A stretch of 64,000 bases of DNA from Nocardia sp. NBC_01503 (GCF_036327755.1 NZ_CP109596.1:4588001-4652000); one strand, 5' to 3'; shown: positions 6,709-15,632, numbered from the stretch's first letter. Made by a program: numbers and translations. Notes: generated by a model from the sequence alone, not told the origin.

Positions 6709-9096
6709 ATGACCGAGGGGCAGACCAATGACACGTATTCGTCCTGGGACGACTGGCGGGGAGACGCTCGCGGTGGTGGATTCAGTTCCACGACCATCGC
6801 CTTCGATCCGACTGTAGCCACCACCTTGGCTGCCGAAGCGGCGACGCTGGCGAAGGCGGTGGAGAGCGCGAGGACCGAGGTCGCATCGGCGACCGATCTG
6901 AAGGCACTGAACCTGAAGGGATCCGGTGCTGATCTGGCCGGCATGATCAACAGGTCCGCAACGATCATGGGCGACAATGTCCTGTCACGGCATATCGACA
7001 TCCTCACCGATATCGGTGAGACCTTCCTCGCCGCCACCGGCCTGTACCAAAAGAGCGAGGAGGAATCACGGGTCGCGTTCGCGAGCCTCAAAAGTGGTGC
7101 CACACCGGTTGCCTTCGTGGCGAACGCCGCGACCGCACCCTCCTGGGGGCCGTCGTCTGGGCACGGAACTCAAAAGTATTCGGATTCACCGCAGCGGGAC
7201 TACGACAATCTCCTGACCGACACCAGCGAAGCGCAATCGCTGTGGGAGCGCGGTAAGAAGGAAGGCGATGGCATCTCGATGCAGCAATCGTTGGTCGATC
7301 CCGAAAATGGCGAGATGTACACCTGGCCCGACTTCGTCGCCCAGTACAACCATGTCGCCGGTAACCAGATCACCGAGCAGCTGCAGCGGTTCGCCGACTC
7401 GTGGCAGAAGGCCGCCGATGGGCTCAAAGCGCAAGCCTTCACTTTTCGCGCCGCCTACTCGGGAACCTTGAAGGATGGTGTGAGCGAGGCGAATCCGGCA
7501 GGTATCTGGGCTTCTCCCGCAGCGGCTAAAGCGCGCGCCGCGCTGGACAGCTACCTGACAGGTGTTGGCACACTGACCGAAAACATGGCCTTCATGAGCG
7601 ACACCCTGGCCTTCACCAAGAGCTGGATGGACAAACTGCAATCCCTGCTGCCGCAGCAGAACCTCGTCACCGCACACGATCCGACCGGATCCGCCTACGA
7701 GGAACAGCTCAAGCAGATGCAAACCACCTGGGACAACTGGTACGGGGTCGGCGCGAAGATCTCCAGCAACTGCCTTCCACAACCACCCGCCGCGGCGAGC
7801 CCCATTACCGCTCTCGCCACCCCCGGCAACCCGCTGTACAGCCAGCTCACCGGTGCGCCGGGTGCGCCGACCACCGAACTGGCGGACATACCCTTCACCC
7901 TGGACGGGGCGCTCGCCGAGGGCATTCCGATGTCGTACCAGGAACCAGACGGCACCCGCGTCACCGCCATTCCCAATCCCGACGGCACCCTGACCACGGC
8001 CAGAACCACTGTTGCCCCCGATGGCACCATCACCATCGTGTCGAGCACCGATGGTGGACCCGGCACCGTGTCCGTGGCCACGCCACGCAACGACGGCAGC
8101 GGAGTTGTCGATACCGTCACCACCATGCCCGATGGCACCCGGCAACGCACCGTCACCAGTACCAAGGACGACGGCAGCATCGGCACGCAAGTAGTTGGTC
8201 AGGACGGCGCTCTCGGCGTGGAGGCCGTCACCACCCGTCTCGACGACGGCACGATCCGCACCGAGGTCCCCGACCCTGCCACCGGGACCACCGCCAGGAT
8301 GATCACCGCGCCCGACGGTTCCATCCAGACGTTCGTTCACGGCGTGGCCGCGGACGGCTCCCCAACACTGCTGGCCAGTGCCGATTCCGACGGCACCCGC
8401 TCGGTCGCCGACAACAACGGCCGGGTGTTCACCACCCTCGCCGACGGCACCACCGCCGTCACCACACCCTTGTCCAACGGCACCACCGTCACCGAATTCA
8501 TGGACGGTTCCATTCTGCCCAGCAACCCCGGACAACCCACCAGTCCCTGGAGCGTCGCCGCGTTCCTCGAATCCGCGCAGACGTCCATCTCCACAGACCC
8601 GACGGTCGCCGCCGGCACGGCCGCGACCTTCGGGGAGAATTTCGGCGGCGTGACCGGTAGCAACATGGCAGGGCGCGCGGCGCTGGCGGCGGCCGAAGCC
8701 AATATCCTCCATATGAACGGAACCTCGTACGTCGACGGCCCCAACGCCAAACTCCTTGGATATGCGATTGACGCCGCCGACGACTCGGCCGCTAAATATG
8801 GACTGTCCAAAGCGGTGGGATCGAGCGCCAAAATGCTCGGCTGGCCAGCCCTGATCGGCACCAATGCTTACAGCAACTGGACCGCCTGGGAGAATGGCGA
8901 CAAATCCATGCCGGCGGCAGTCGCCAGCACCGCTGGGGGAGTCGCCGGTGGGTGGGCAGGGGCCGAACTCGGAGCGATGGCGGGTGCGGCATTCTGCGGC
9001 CCGGGCGCGCCCGTGTGCATGGGTGTCGGTGCCGCAATCGGTGGTCTTATTTTCGGGCTGGGTGGATCTTACGCCGCAGAACAGCCGTTCAAATAG
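6709..9096 (+). CDS. Large putative type VII secretion substrate / polymorphic effector
   Basis: 795 aa from ATG 6709 (weak GGGGTGG site; in-frame upstream sequence is low-complexity). Residues ~30-120 are helical and end in Y113-QKS-E117, matching the YxxxD/E T7SS signal. Residues ~160-350 form a second helical WXG/PPE-like block. Residues ~410-602 carry about a dozen DGT/DGS-centred repeats (PDGTRVTAI, PDGTLTTAR, and so on), likely a beta-rich stalk. Residues ~640-795 end in glycine-zipper helices (AGGVAGGWAGAELGAMAGAA, VGAAIGGLIFGLGG) that could insert in membranes. The next genes encode a membrane protein and an EspG-like chaperone. An effector role is inference; no enzymatic motif is visible. 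Confidence 0.75.
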   Translation: MTEGQTNDTYSSWDDWRGDARGGGFSSTTIAFDPTVATTLAAEAATLAKAVESARTEVASATDLKALNLKGSGADLAGMINRSATIMGDNVLSRHIDILTDIGETFLAATGLYQKSEEESRVAFASLKSGATPVAFVANAATAPSWGPSSGHGTQKYSDSPQRDYDNLLTDTSEAQSLWERGKKEGDGISMQQSLVDPENGEMYTWPDFVAQYNHVAGNQITEQLQRFADSWQKAADGLKAQAFTFRAAYSGTLKDGVSEANPAGIWASPAAAKARAALDSYLTGVGTLTENMAFMSDTLAFTKSWMDKLQSLLPQQNLVTAHDPTGSAYEEQLKQMQTTWDNWYGVGAKISSNCLPQPPAAASPITALATPGNPLYSQLTGAPGAPTTELADIPFTLDGALAEGIPMSYQEPDGTRVTAIPNPDGTLTTARTTVAPDGTITIVSSTDGGPGTVSVATPRNDGSGVVDTVTTMPDGTRQRTVTSTKDDGSIGTQVVGQDGALGVEAVTTRLDDGTIRTEVPDPATGTTARMITAPDGSIQTFVHGVAADGSPTLLASADSDGTRSVADNNGRVFTTLADGTTAVTTPLSNGTTVTEFMDGSILPSNPGQPTSPWSVAAFLESAQTSISTDPTVAAGTAATFGENFGGVTGSNMAGRAALAAAEANILHMNGTSYVDGPNAKLLGYAIDAADDSAAKYGLSKAVGSSAKMLGWPALIGTNAYSNWTAWENGDKSMPAAVASTAGGVAGGWAGAELGAMAGAAFCGPGAPVCMGVGAAIGGLIFGLGGSYAAEQPFK

Positions 9097-9117
9097 CGAG
9101 GAGAAGGGAGAACGCTA

Positions 9118-10080
9118 GTGCCGCGGTCAGACAACCACAAACAGCTGGAATGGCCACGAGAGTGGGGTCCGGCCAGATTGTCGAACAAATTATTCGTCGT
9201 GATGGCTGCTTTCGGGTTGGTCGGCATAGTCCTGGTCGGTCCGTTCGCCAGCGAATTTCTCCGACGCGGTGATCAGCTGAGAGGCGTGTTCGGACTGGTT
9301 GGCGGGCTGACCGCGTTGACCATGGCGGCATCTCTACTACCTGCGGCCCGTGTTCGGCGAAATAAGCTGCCACGTCTGGACGTGACGTCCATCGGTGATC
9401 ACGGCCGAGGTCTCCGAATCGACGTCCGGGCCTCATGGAGACCGTTGATGGCCATCTGGCTGCTCCTGGGGGCGGGATTTCTCGCGCTACGCGGAGCCAT
9501 CTCCCTCGGCAACTATTCCACTACCGACAATCCTGTCCTGCTGGGCATGAACGCTGGCGGGATCGTTGTGGTCGCGATCGTTCTGGCGGCGATTGCAGGC
9601 CTTCTGTCAACCGTGGTATTCGGTCGTCACAAACATTTCCTCGCGATTACAGAGGAAGGTGTCATAAAAGCGGCTGGAAAATCAATGTCGACCATTGCAT
9701 GGGAGGACATCGACCGTATCTCACCGGTTATGTACGCCAATGTTCACGCGGTGCGTATATCCCCACGTCCATGGACGAAAGTGGACGTAGAGGGCGGTGG
9801 TCTCGGTCGCGACGAGCTCGAGTCGTCGATTACGATTCTCGCGTGGCATCTGAAGATTGATCCTCCGCTTCTCCTGCGTCTGGTTCGATTTTATTGGCGA
9901 TATCCAGAATTGCGGACCGAACTCACGTCGAACACGGTGATCGATCGCATGAGTCGTGCGGATTTCCGCAAGCCGAAGACGTTGCGACAAGACGACTCCC
10001 AGGACCGGCCCTCGGATCAGTCCGCTCTCCGATTCCGCAGTGCGCGGGGCCTGGATTCCTCCCCGACGGCGGACTCGTGA
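9118..10080 (+). CDS. Membrane protein with PH-like domain, candidate partner or immunity protein of the upstream effector
   Basis: 320 aa from GTG 9118, with a good GGAGAAGGGAG site. It shows four hydrophobic segments in two pairs (near residues 25-45, 62-78, 110-135 and 145-170), a cytoplasmic region beginning HFLAITEEGVIKAAG and SMSTIAWEDIDRI, which resembles bacterial PH-like domains, and a basic C-terminal tail. It starts 21 bp after the putative effector and overlaps the EspG-like gene by 4 bp, so translation is probably coupled. Immunity is inferred only from position and topology. Confidence 0.7.
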   Translation: MPRSDNHKQLEWPREWGPARLSNKLFVVMAAFGLVGIVLVGPFASEFLRRGDQLRGVFGLVGGLTALTMAASLLPAARVRRNKLPRLDVTSIGDHGRGLRIDVRASWRPLMAIWLLLGAGFLALRGAISLGNYSTTDNPVLLGMNAGGIVVVAIVLAAIAGLLSTVVFGRHKHFLAITEEGVIKAAGKSMSTIAWEDIDRISPVMYANVHAVRISPRPWTKVDVEGGGLGRDELESSITILAWHLKIDPPLLLRLVRFYWRYPELRTELTSNTVIDRMSRADFRKPKTLRQDDSQDRPSDQSALRFRSARGLDSSPTADS

Positions 10081-10850
10081 CACGGTCCTGGCGGTTCAGC
10101 GAGGCCGGGTTCTCGGTGCTGTGGAAGGACCTGACCGGTGATCGGCTTCCGGCACCGTTCCTCTACACCTCCACAGCGGCGACCCAGCGGGAGTACCGCA
10201 TCGAGCAGGAGGAGGCGCGAGACCGTGTGCGTGACAGTGCCGACCACGTGGTGAACGAAATCGTGGGCGTCGTGTCCTCGCCGGATCTGTACCTGACGGT
10301 ACGCGGTGGCAGTCAAGCCGATCCGGCATCGCTGATCCGCATGCGGGCGGCACGCAAAGGCGGCCGCGGATACCTCGTCACTCAGTTGCCGGGTGAATCG
10401 ATCTATCACCGTGGCGGGTACACGGTGGTCGAATGCGACCCGCTTCGGCTCGCGGACGCGATTGTGGCCGCGTTGCCTGCCGTGGAGCCGGGCACCGGCG
10501 GCGATATCGTGCTCGCCTCGGCCGGCGACGGGTACGAATACGTCGAGTCCCGCAGTTCCGTTGTCGTTGCCGATGATTCGGTGGACGCCAGAGCGGCTTG
10601 GTTCTCCCGGATGCCATTGGCGGCGTCCGGGCAAGTCCAGATCGTGCAAGGCAGTTCGGTTTTCGGGCCTCGTGGTATTCGCCAGTACACGGTGGGTTGG
10701 CGGGATCTCGATGGTGATGGCCGCTACGTCATCACCGATCGCCCCGCCACCGCCTTGGCTTCCGACAGTGACCGGTTTGTCTCGGTGCTGAATTCGCAGA
10801 TCGCCCAGGTGATCCGGGCGATCAAGGAAGAACGTGAGCAAGCGTGTTGA
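10077..10850 (+). CDS. EspG-family ESX secretion-associated chaperone
   Basis: 257 aa from GTG 10077, which overlaps the preceding stop as GTGA. The N-terminus WRFSEAGFSVLWKDLTGDRLP-like region matches the EspG start (aromatic-x-L-W...LPxP), followed by ATQREYRIEQEEAR. The C-terminal half has the EspG GQ...GPRG pattern, DLDGDGRYV and an amphipathic C-terminal helix. EspG proteins bind cognate PE/PPE-type substrates in the cytoplasm and keep them export-competent. Its place right after the putative substrate suggests it chaperones that protein. Confidence 0.78.
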   Translation: MTRSWRFSEAGFSVLWKDLTGDRLPAPFLYTSTAATQREYRIEQEEARDRVRDSADHVVNEIVGVVSSPDLYLTVRGGSQADPASLIRMRAARKGGRGYLVTQLPGESIYHRGGYTVVECDPLRLADAIVAALPAVEPGTGGDIVLASAGDGYEYVESRSSVVVADDSVDARAAWFSRMPLAASGQVQIVQGSSVFGPRGIRQYTVGWRDLDGDGRYVITDRPATALASDSDRFVSVLNSQIAQVIRAIKEEREQAC

Positions 10851-10911
10851 CGCTGGATTCGATCATGCTGTGTCATGTGCGGCTCCTGGGTAACCGGATG
10901 GAGGCGCAGTA

Positions 10912-11601
10912 GTGCAGCGCGATCACGACTCAGAGCCCACCGACTGGGGATGGGAACCACCGTTGGTACCCGAGCCCGCGCCGACGGTTGATAGCCCGGA
11001 GACACCCTCGGAGCAGCCGGAAACCAATCGCCTCGCGGTCGTTTCGCTGATCCTCGGCCTGCTCGGAATCTGCTTCTTCGCAGTGCCTTTGGCGATGATC
11101 GCCTTGGCTCAGATCAGCAACCGCGGGCAGGAAGGCAAAGTCTACGCGCGGGCCGCGATGGCGGCCTCCGGTTGTTACCTGCTGGTCGGCGTACTTGCGA
11201 TGGTGTTCTTCAATCCCGGCCGGTCCACTGAGGAGAAAGCGGCGACCCCGGCCGCACTCACCCGAACCCTGTCGGTTGGCGACTGCGTCGAAAGTGTGCG
11301 GGAGTCGGACCTCATCGCTTCGATACCGACCGTCCCGTGCGATCAGCCGCATGCGGCGGAGGTGATCACGCAGTTCCCGATGACGGGTCCGTGGCCCGGT
11401 CGGGACGAATCGGCTCGCCGGGCCGATTCCCGTTGCACCGAGGAGCTGACCCCGGCGTTGATCACCAGCCCGATGGTGACCGAACTGCGCAGCTTCATCT
11501 ATTTTCCGGCGAATGAGATCCAGTGGCGAAACAACCCGGTGGCCAACTGTTTGGTTATGCGCACGGATGGCAAGGATCTCACCCTGAAGATCCCCCGATA
11601 A
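10912..11601 (+). CDS. DUF4190 / septum-formation-domain membrane protein
   Basis: 229 aa from GTG 10912 (GGAGGCGCAG upstream). A short acidic/proline-rich N-terminus is followed by two membrane helices (VVSLILGLLGICFFAV and CYLLVGVLAMVFF) separated by AQISNRGQEGK, then an external domain with LSVGDCVES and CDQPHAAEV. It is a paralogue of the gene at the left edge of the window, without the long Q/W repeats. It follows the EspG-like gene by 61 bp and probably belongs to the same transcription unit. Role unknown. Confidence 0.78.
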   Translation: MQRDHDSEPTDWGWEPPLVPEPAPTVDSPETPSEQPETNRLAVVSLILGLLGICFFAVPLAMIALAQISNRGQEGKVYARAAMAASGCYLLVGVLAMVFFNPGRSTEEKAATPAALTRTLSVGDCVESVRESDLIASIPTVPCDQPHAAEVITQFPMTGPWPGRDESARRADSRCTEELTPALITSPMVTELRSFIYFPANEIQWRNNPVANCLVMRTDGKDLTLKIPR

Positions 11602-11773
11602 GAACCACATAGCGACGGCGGCTGAATCGCCTGGCGTCGGTGCACGGAAACCAGGCGCGGTTACCGGCTCGCGGGTGTTGATCTTGCCCTGTATCCGGTT
11701 GGCCGACTTGAGATTCGGAGTAGGTCGCGGTGTCGTCGGTTGTCTTGTCGTACCAAACGCCCATGGTGTCAAC

Positions 11774-12058
11774 ATGATTCGTGATGCCGCAGTGTTCAGC
11801 CTGAATGAGATCGTGATGCGCCGCAAGGGATTCCCGATTTTTGATCTGGTGGCCGTCGAGCAAGAGATCGCCGAGCCAAGGGTCGTCCCGGCGGAGCCGG
11901 GTGTCTATCTCCTGGCAGTGCAGACCACGATGCTTACCTACCCGCTGGGCGGGTCGCGCATCGCGTTGGAATATCTGTACGAGCAAGTGCAGACGGTCGC
12001 GCTCGACCGAGCCGAGTCGCTGCACCTGATCGACGAAATCGCAAGCAAGATAGGGTAG
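11774..12058 (+). pseudogene. Truncated DUF5753 regulator (C-terminal remnant, HTH lost)
   Basis: Only ~94 aa from ATG 11774. The tail SRIALEYLYEQVQTVALDRA-type sequence and LHLIDEIASKIG match the end of DUF5753, the ligand-like domain of XRE regulators that are normally ~280 aa and begin with a helix-turn-helix. Those regulators usually sit just upstream of a DUF397 gene, as here (5-bp gap), which supports the call. The DNA-binding half is absent. Confidence 0.6.
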
Positions 12059-12063
12059 TTCAC

Positions 12064-12399
12064 GTGAGCGCGCACTTCTTCAAGTCCACCTACAGCGGAT
12101 CGAACGGGACCTGTGTCGAAATCGCCCATCGAAGTGCGTCAGTGCTCATTCGTGACAGTAAATACAAGGGACCCGCCGACAGTGAGCCCGTGATCGTGGT
12201 ACCGGAGGGGCACTGGTCCGACTTCCTCAGGCTCGCGCTGAACCGGACCTCCGGTCGGGTGGGGGATCTGTTGACCCTGACGATGCGCGCCGATGACGGC
12301 GTCACGCTGTACGACGGCGCAGGCATCTCGCTCGCGTACAACGTCGACGAATGGGATGCCTTCGCCAAAGGTGTCGCCGACGGACAGTTCGATCGGTAG
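12064..12399 (+). CDS. DUF397 domain protein
   Basis: 111 aa from GTG 12064. It starts with the DUF397 signature FFKSTYSGSNGTCVEIA and VLIRDSKYKGP, and ends with EWDAFAKGVADGQFD, the usual DUF397 C-terminus. It is longer than the typical 60-75 aa because a middle segment and a second DUF397-like half are inserted. DUF397 proteins act with DUF5753 regulators, but here that regulator is truncated, so the pair is probably non-functional or moonlighting. Confidence 0.8.
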   Translation: MSAHFFKSTYSGSNGTCVEIAHRSASVLIRDSKYKGPADSEPVIVVPEGHWSDFLRLALNRTSGRVGDLLTLTMRADDGVTLYDGAGISLAYNVDEWDAFAKGVADGQFDR

Positions 12400-12478
12400 A
12401 GACTGCGGGCGATTTCACCTTTAGGGTCTCGGAATTCGTGGTGATCACCAATTGCGGTGTCGTGGTGAGAATGTGGGC

Positions 12479-13273
12479 ATGGAACGCGATGTGGTGAGGC
12501 CACGGCTGATTGCGCTCGATGTGGATGGGACCATTCTCAGTGGAGGGCAGATCAGTGCGCGGGTGCGCGCCGCGGTACGGGCAGCGGCCACGCAGGCACA
12601 TGTGGTGATCACTACGGGGCGGACGGTGTTGGCCACCCGGCCGGTACTCGATGAGCTCGGGCTGATCCAAGGTCAGGCGTTGTGCTCGAACGGGGCTGTG
12701 TGCGTGGATGTTTCGAACAGTGATCTGATAGATCTACACACCTTCGATCCGGAACCGGTCGTGAGAGTTCTACGTGCCGTGTTTCCGGATATGGTGCTCT
12801 CGGTCGAGAAGGCGGGTGTCGGCACCTGGTCCACCGCGCCGGCGTCGGAGAGTGCGCGGTTGGGGGAGTTCCGGGTTGTCGGCATCGAGGAACTCGGTAG
12901 CGAAATGACACCGCGGCTCAACGGATTCTGGCCCAGCGGCACTCTCGACATGATGGTCGAACTGCTGAGTGTGCACGTGCTTCCTGGAGCCGACTGGGTG
13001 CACGGCGAGGACGGCCCCTGGATCGTCGCCTCCCCGCAGGGTGTCTCCAAAGGGTGGGCCTTGGAGCGACTGCGACAGCGACTCGATATCCCGATCGAAG
13101 CCACTGCGGCGATCGGTGATGGCTTCAATGATCTCGGAATGTTGTCCTGGGCAGGGTATTCGGTCGCGATGGACAATGCTGTCGCCCCTGTCCGTGCTCT
13201 CGCGGATGAGATCACCTCCGATGTCACCGACGATGGTGCCGCCCTCGTCCTGGAGCGCTGGTTCGGTCATTGA
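12479..13273 (+). CDS. HAD-superfamily hydrolase, Cof-like subfamily
   Basis: 264 aa from ATG 12479. Motif I is LIALDVDGTIL with the nucleophile and acid aspartates, motif II VITTGR (Thr), motif III Lys in SKGWALERL, and motif IV GDGFNDLGML. The C2-type cap between motifs II and III fits the Cof/sugar-phosphate phosphatase branch. Expected to be a cytoplasmic Mg-dependent phosphatase for a small phosphorylated metabolite; substrate unknown. Confidence 0.87.
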   Translation: MERDVVRPRLIALDVDGTILSGGQISARVRAAVRAAATQAHVVITTGRTVLATRPVLDELGLIQGQALCSNGAVCVDVSNSDLIDLHTFDPEPVVRVLRAVFPDMVLSVEKAGVGTWSTAPASESARLGEFRVVGIEELGSEMTPRLNGFWPSGTLDMMVELLSVHVLPGADWVHGEDGPWIVASPQGVSKGWALERLRQRLDIPIEATAAIGDGFNDLGMLSWAGYSVAMDNAVAPVRALADEITSDVTDDGAALVLERWFGH

Positions 13274-13417
13274 CCGGTGCCAGAACCGAGGCACTTTCAC
13301 CGGCGGCACCCCCGAGAGTGTCGCCATCGACGCCGGTAAGGAGCCACACCCATTCTGGGGCATCGGAACTCCCATAGCCGCTGGACCTGCTCAGTGGGCT
13401 CCAGTCAGGGGTGCTCC

Positions 13418-14923
13418 TTACGGAGCGCGGTCCGGGTCTCGTGTTGACAGCGGCGTGACCGCTTCAAGTAGTTCGCGGAAGGCTCCCGTGATGTCGTCCG
13501 AGGTGAGCGTGGTCATTTCTGTTCGGGACGGTAGCTTCGTGCCGACCAACTGGTCGGCAATACGCAGGTCACGTCGCGCGGCAGCTTTGGCGCACAGTTC
13601 GCGGACGAAGCGAGCGTTGCCGAGTCGGTCGATCGATCCGTCGTCGACCGCGCGCTCACAGCAATAGCCGAGGGTATCGGCAGACTCCTCGGTGAGTACG
13701 TCGGCTTGAGCATCAAGAATATCGAGGGCGATCTGGAACAACTCGAGATAGTCGTAGGAGGGGAACTCGACGCGTGTGGTGAATCGGGATGCCAGACCGG
13801 GGTTGGTCGCCAGCAGCTCGGTCATCTCCTCGGAGTAGCCCGCGAGGACGATGACGAGGCGGTCCCGGTCGTCCTCGGCGCGTTTGAGCAGGACCTGCAG
13901 CGCCTCGGCGCCGTAGGCGTCGCCGCGCATGTAGCCGTTGTTGGCCAAGGCGTATGCCTCGTCGATGAACAGCACCCCGCCGAGCGCGGAGTCGATGACC
14001 TTCGTTGTCTTGATCGCGGTTTCACCGAGGTGCTGGCCGACCAGGTCGACGCGTTGGGTTTCAATGACGTGCCCGTTGTCGAGCAGACCGAGTCCGGCGA
14101 GGATCTTGCCGATGATTCTGGCCACGGTGGTCTTGCCGGTCCCCGGCGGTCCGGCGAAGACGAAGTGTCGCAGCGCGGGAGCGGTGGACAAGCCTTCAGC
14201 GCGACGGAGCAGAGCCATCCTCAACTGTGCTGACAGCGTGTGGATCTGACGCTTCACCGGCTCCATGCCGACCGTGCTGTCGAGTTGGTTCATCGCTTCG
14301 ACCAGCAAGGCATCGCGGGATTCGGTCACGTTCGCGGGCGTCGGTTCGTCCCTGTCAGACACTGCTGGTGCGGGCTGGGCTGATTCGCCTTGCGCGGAGG
14401 TCGGCAAACCGGCCGTCGACGTGGTGGTCCTGACTTTGATGCGTTCGGCCAGTCCGGGATAGTCGGGGCTGTAGCGGTAGGCGTTCTGGAATTGCCGCAA
14501 CGCGGTGTCGGTTTCCCCGAGTCCTTCGTGGGCGAGCCCGCGTCCGTAGGCGACCTCAGCGTGGAAGTGTGGGTAGTCGCCCAACGCGCTGGGAAGCGGT
14601 TTCAGGACTTCCAAGGCTTCGTAGTGGATGGCCTGAGCTATCAGCGCGAGGGCAACGTACAGCTGCGACTCGTCCCGCAGGAATCGGTCGGTGATGCCGC
14701 GCGCCAAGCGGAGCACCATCGCCCTGACCGCCTCGGTGCGTCGATCCTGGTCAGCAGCGTGCACCCCCAGCCAGGCATCCGCGACTGACGGATCCAGCCC
14801 GACGGCAGCCTGAAAGGCGGCACCTGCGCGATGGTGATCGCCGCGATCCAGTAGGACCACACCATCAAGCCACGCCCGTTCCGCGGGCCTGACGGAATGG
14901 ACCGGGTTCGGGCCTCTGTCCAT
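13418..14923 (-). CDS. eccA: ESX/type VII secretion AAA+ ATPase EccA
   Basis: 501 aa from ATG 14923, preceded by GGAGGGGG. Residues ~10-165 are TPR-like helices. After a Pro/Ala-rich linker, a CbbX-type AAA+ domain has Walker A GPPGTGKT (258-265), Walker B VLFIDEAY (317-324), sensor 1 VLAGY and a NPGLASRF arginine motif. EccA is the cytoplasmic ATPase of mycobacterial ESX systems and works with EspG-like chaperones. It is somewhat shorter than mycobacterial EccA (about 570-630 aa), mostly in the TPR part. It faces the substrate/EspG operon from the other side of the HAD gene. Confidence 0.85.
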   Translation of the reverse strand: MDRGPNPVHSVRPAERAWLDGVVLLDRGDHHRAGAAFQAAVGLDPSVADAWLGVHAADQDRRTEAVRAMVLRLARGITDRFLRDESQLYVALALIAQAIHYEALEVLKPLPSALGDYPHFHAEVAYGRGLAHEGLGETDTALRQFQNAYRYSPDYPGLAERIKVRTTTSTAGLPTSAQGESAQPAPAVSDRDEPTPANVTESRDALLVEAMNQLDSTVGMEPVKRQIHTLSAQLRMALLRRAEGLSTAPALRHFVFAGPPGTGKTTVARIIGKILAGLGLLDNGHVIETQRVDLVGQHLGETAIKTTKVIDSALGGVLFIDEAYALANNGYMRGDAYGAEALQVLLKRAEDDRDRLVIVLAGYSEEMTELLATNPGLASRFTTRVEFPSYDYLELFQIALDILDAQADVLTEESADTLGYCCERAVDDGSIDRLGNARFVRELCAKAAARRDLRIADQLVGTKLPSRTEMTTLTSDDITGAFRELLEAVTPLSTRDPDRAP

Positions 14924-15125
14924 GTCACCACCCCCTCCAGGTATCCGGTGCATAGTAGTCGAGGAGCACGGGCTCGCTTGGTGAGGTGGCGGGGAGTAAT
15001 CTACTTGCCCCTCAAGTGAACCCGATTATTCACGGCGCTCGGCCAGTCCGCTGTCGAGATGTTAAGTGTTGTGGGTCAACGTATTTCGCAGACTACGTGT
15101 CGGTGCGTCAGGCAATGATGTTGTC

Positions 15126-15620
15126 ATGACCGAGTATTGGGATGTTCCGAACCTTGATGCCATCTTCGCGGAGGCGGCAATCGCTGAGTATCTGCACTCG
15201 CTCGACCCGAACACGCGGTGGGCGGGTGGTAACGCGCCGTTGATCGATGTGCGCGGCGCTGGGATGACCGTCGATGCGAAGGTTGCCTTCAGGCATCATG
15301 TTCCGCTGGTCGGTAGCAACGGTCCGGTCGAGTGCGTCGGCTTCATGGGTTCCGGACGTGAGACCGAGGTGCGGCCGTCCGTGAGCCACTACGGCCTGGT
15401 CGAGGTAGCTCCAACGGTCTCGGTCACCCGGGTCGAGGATCGGCTGGTCGTGCACGGTGAGGCAACCGTCCGGATCTACCTGATCCCCGCCGAGATTATT
15501 AACGGCCGCACGAGCCCAAGGGCGCGACAAGACGGGGAATTGGGGGCAGGCCGCAACCTGTACCTTCCGGCGGCGAGCGCCGAGAACTACGAAGTGAAAT
15601 TGCCAACCGGCGGTAGATGA
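15126..15620 (+). CDS. Hypothetical protein
   Basis: 164 aa from ATG 15126 (MTEYWDVPNLDAIF). No recognised domain, signal peptide or membrane segment. The middle (VAPTVSVTRVEDRLVVHGEA) looks beta-rich. The upstream in-frame stretch from 15066 has atypical sequence and was left out. A strong hairpin follows the stop, which supports a real transcription unit. Confidence 0.5.
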   Translation: MTEYWDVPNLDAIFAEAAIAEYLHSLDPNTRWAGGNAPLIDVRGAGMTVDAKVAFRHHVPLVGSNGPVECVGFMGSGRETEVRPSVSHYGLVEVAPTVSVTRVEDRLVVHGEATVRIYLIPAEIINGRTSPRARQDGELGAGRNLYLPAASAENYEVKLPTGGR

Positions 15621-15632
15621 GATTCCAACGGT

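Noticed and set aside
7939..8517. Tandem DNA repeat or CRISPR-like array
   Set aside because: Periodicity is at the protein level, units vary in length and sequence, and there are no spacers. No CRISPR array was seen anywhere in the window.
7186..8712. Long minus-strand open frame opposite the putative effector
   Set aside because: Gly/Val-rich shadow created by the DGT repeats; no plausible protein features.
13336..13421. GTAAGGAGC / GCTCCTTAC inverted repeat between the HAD and eccA genes
   Set aside because: Arms are 9 bp but about 70 bp apart and overlap the eccA stop; too loose to call a terminator.
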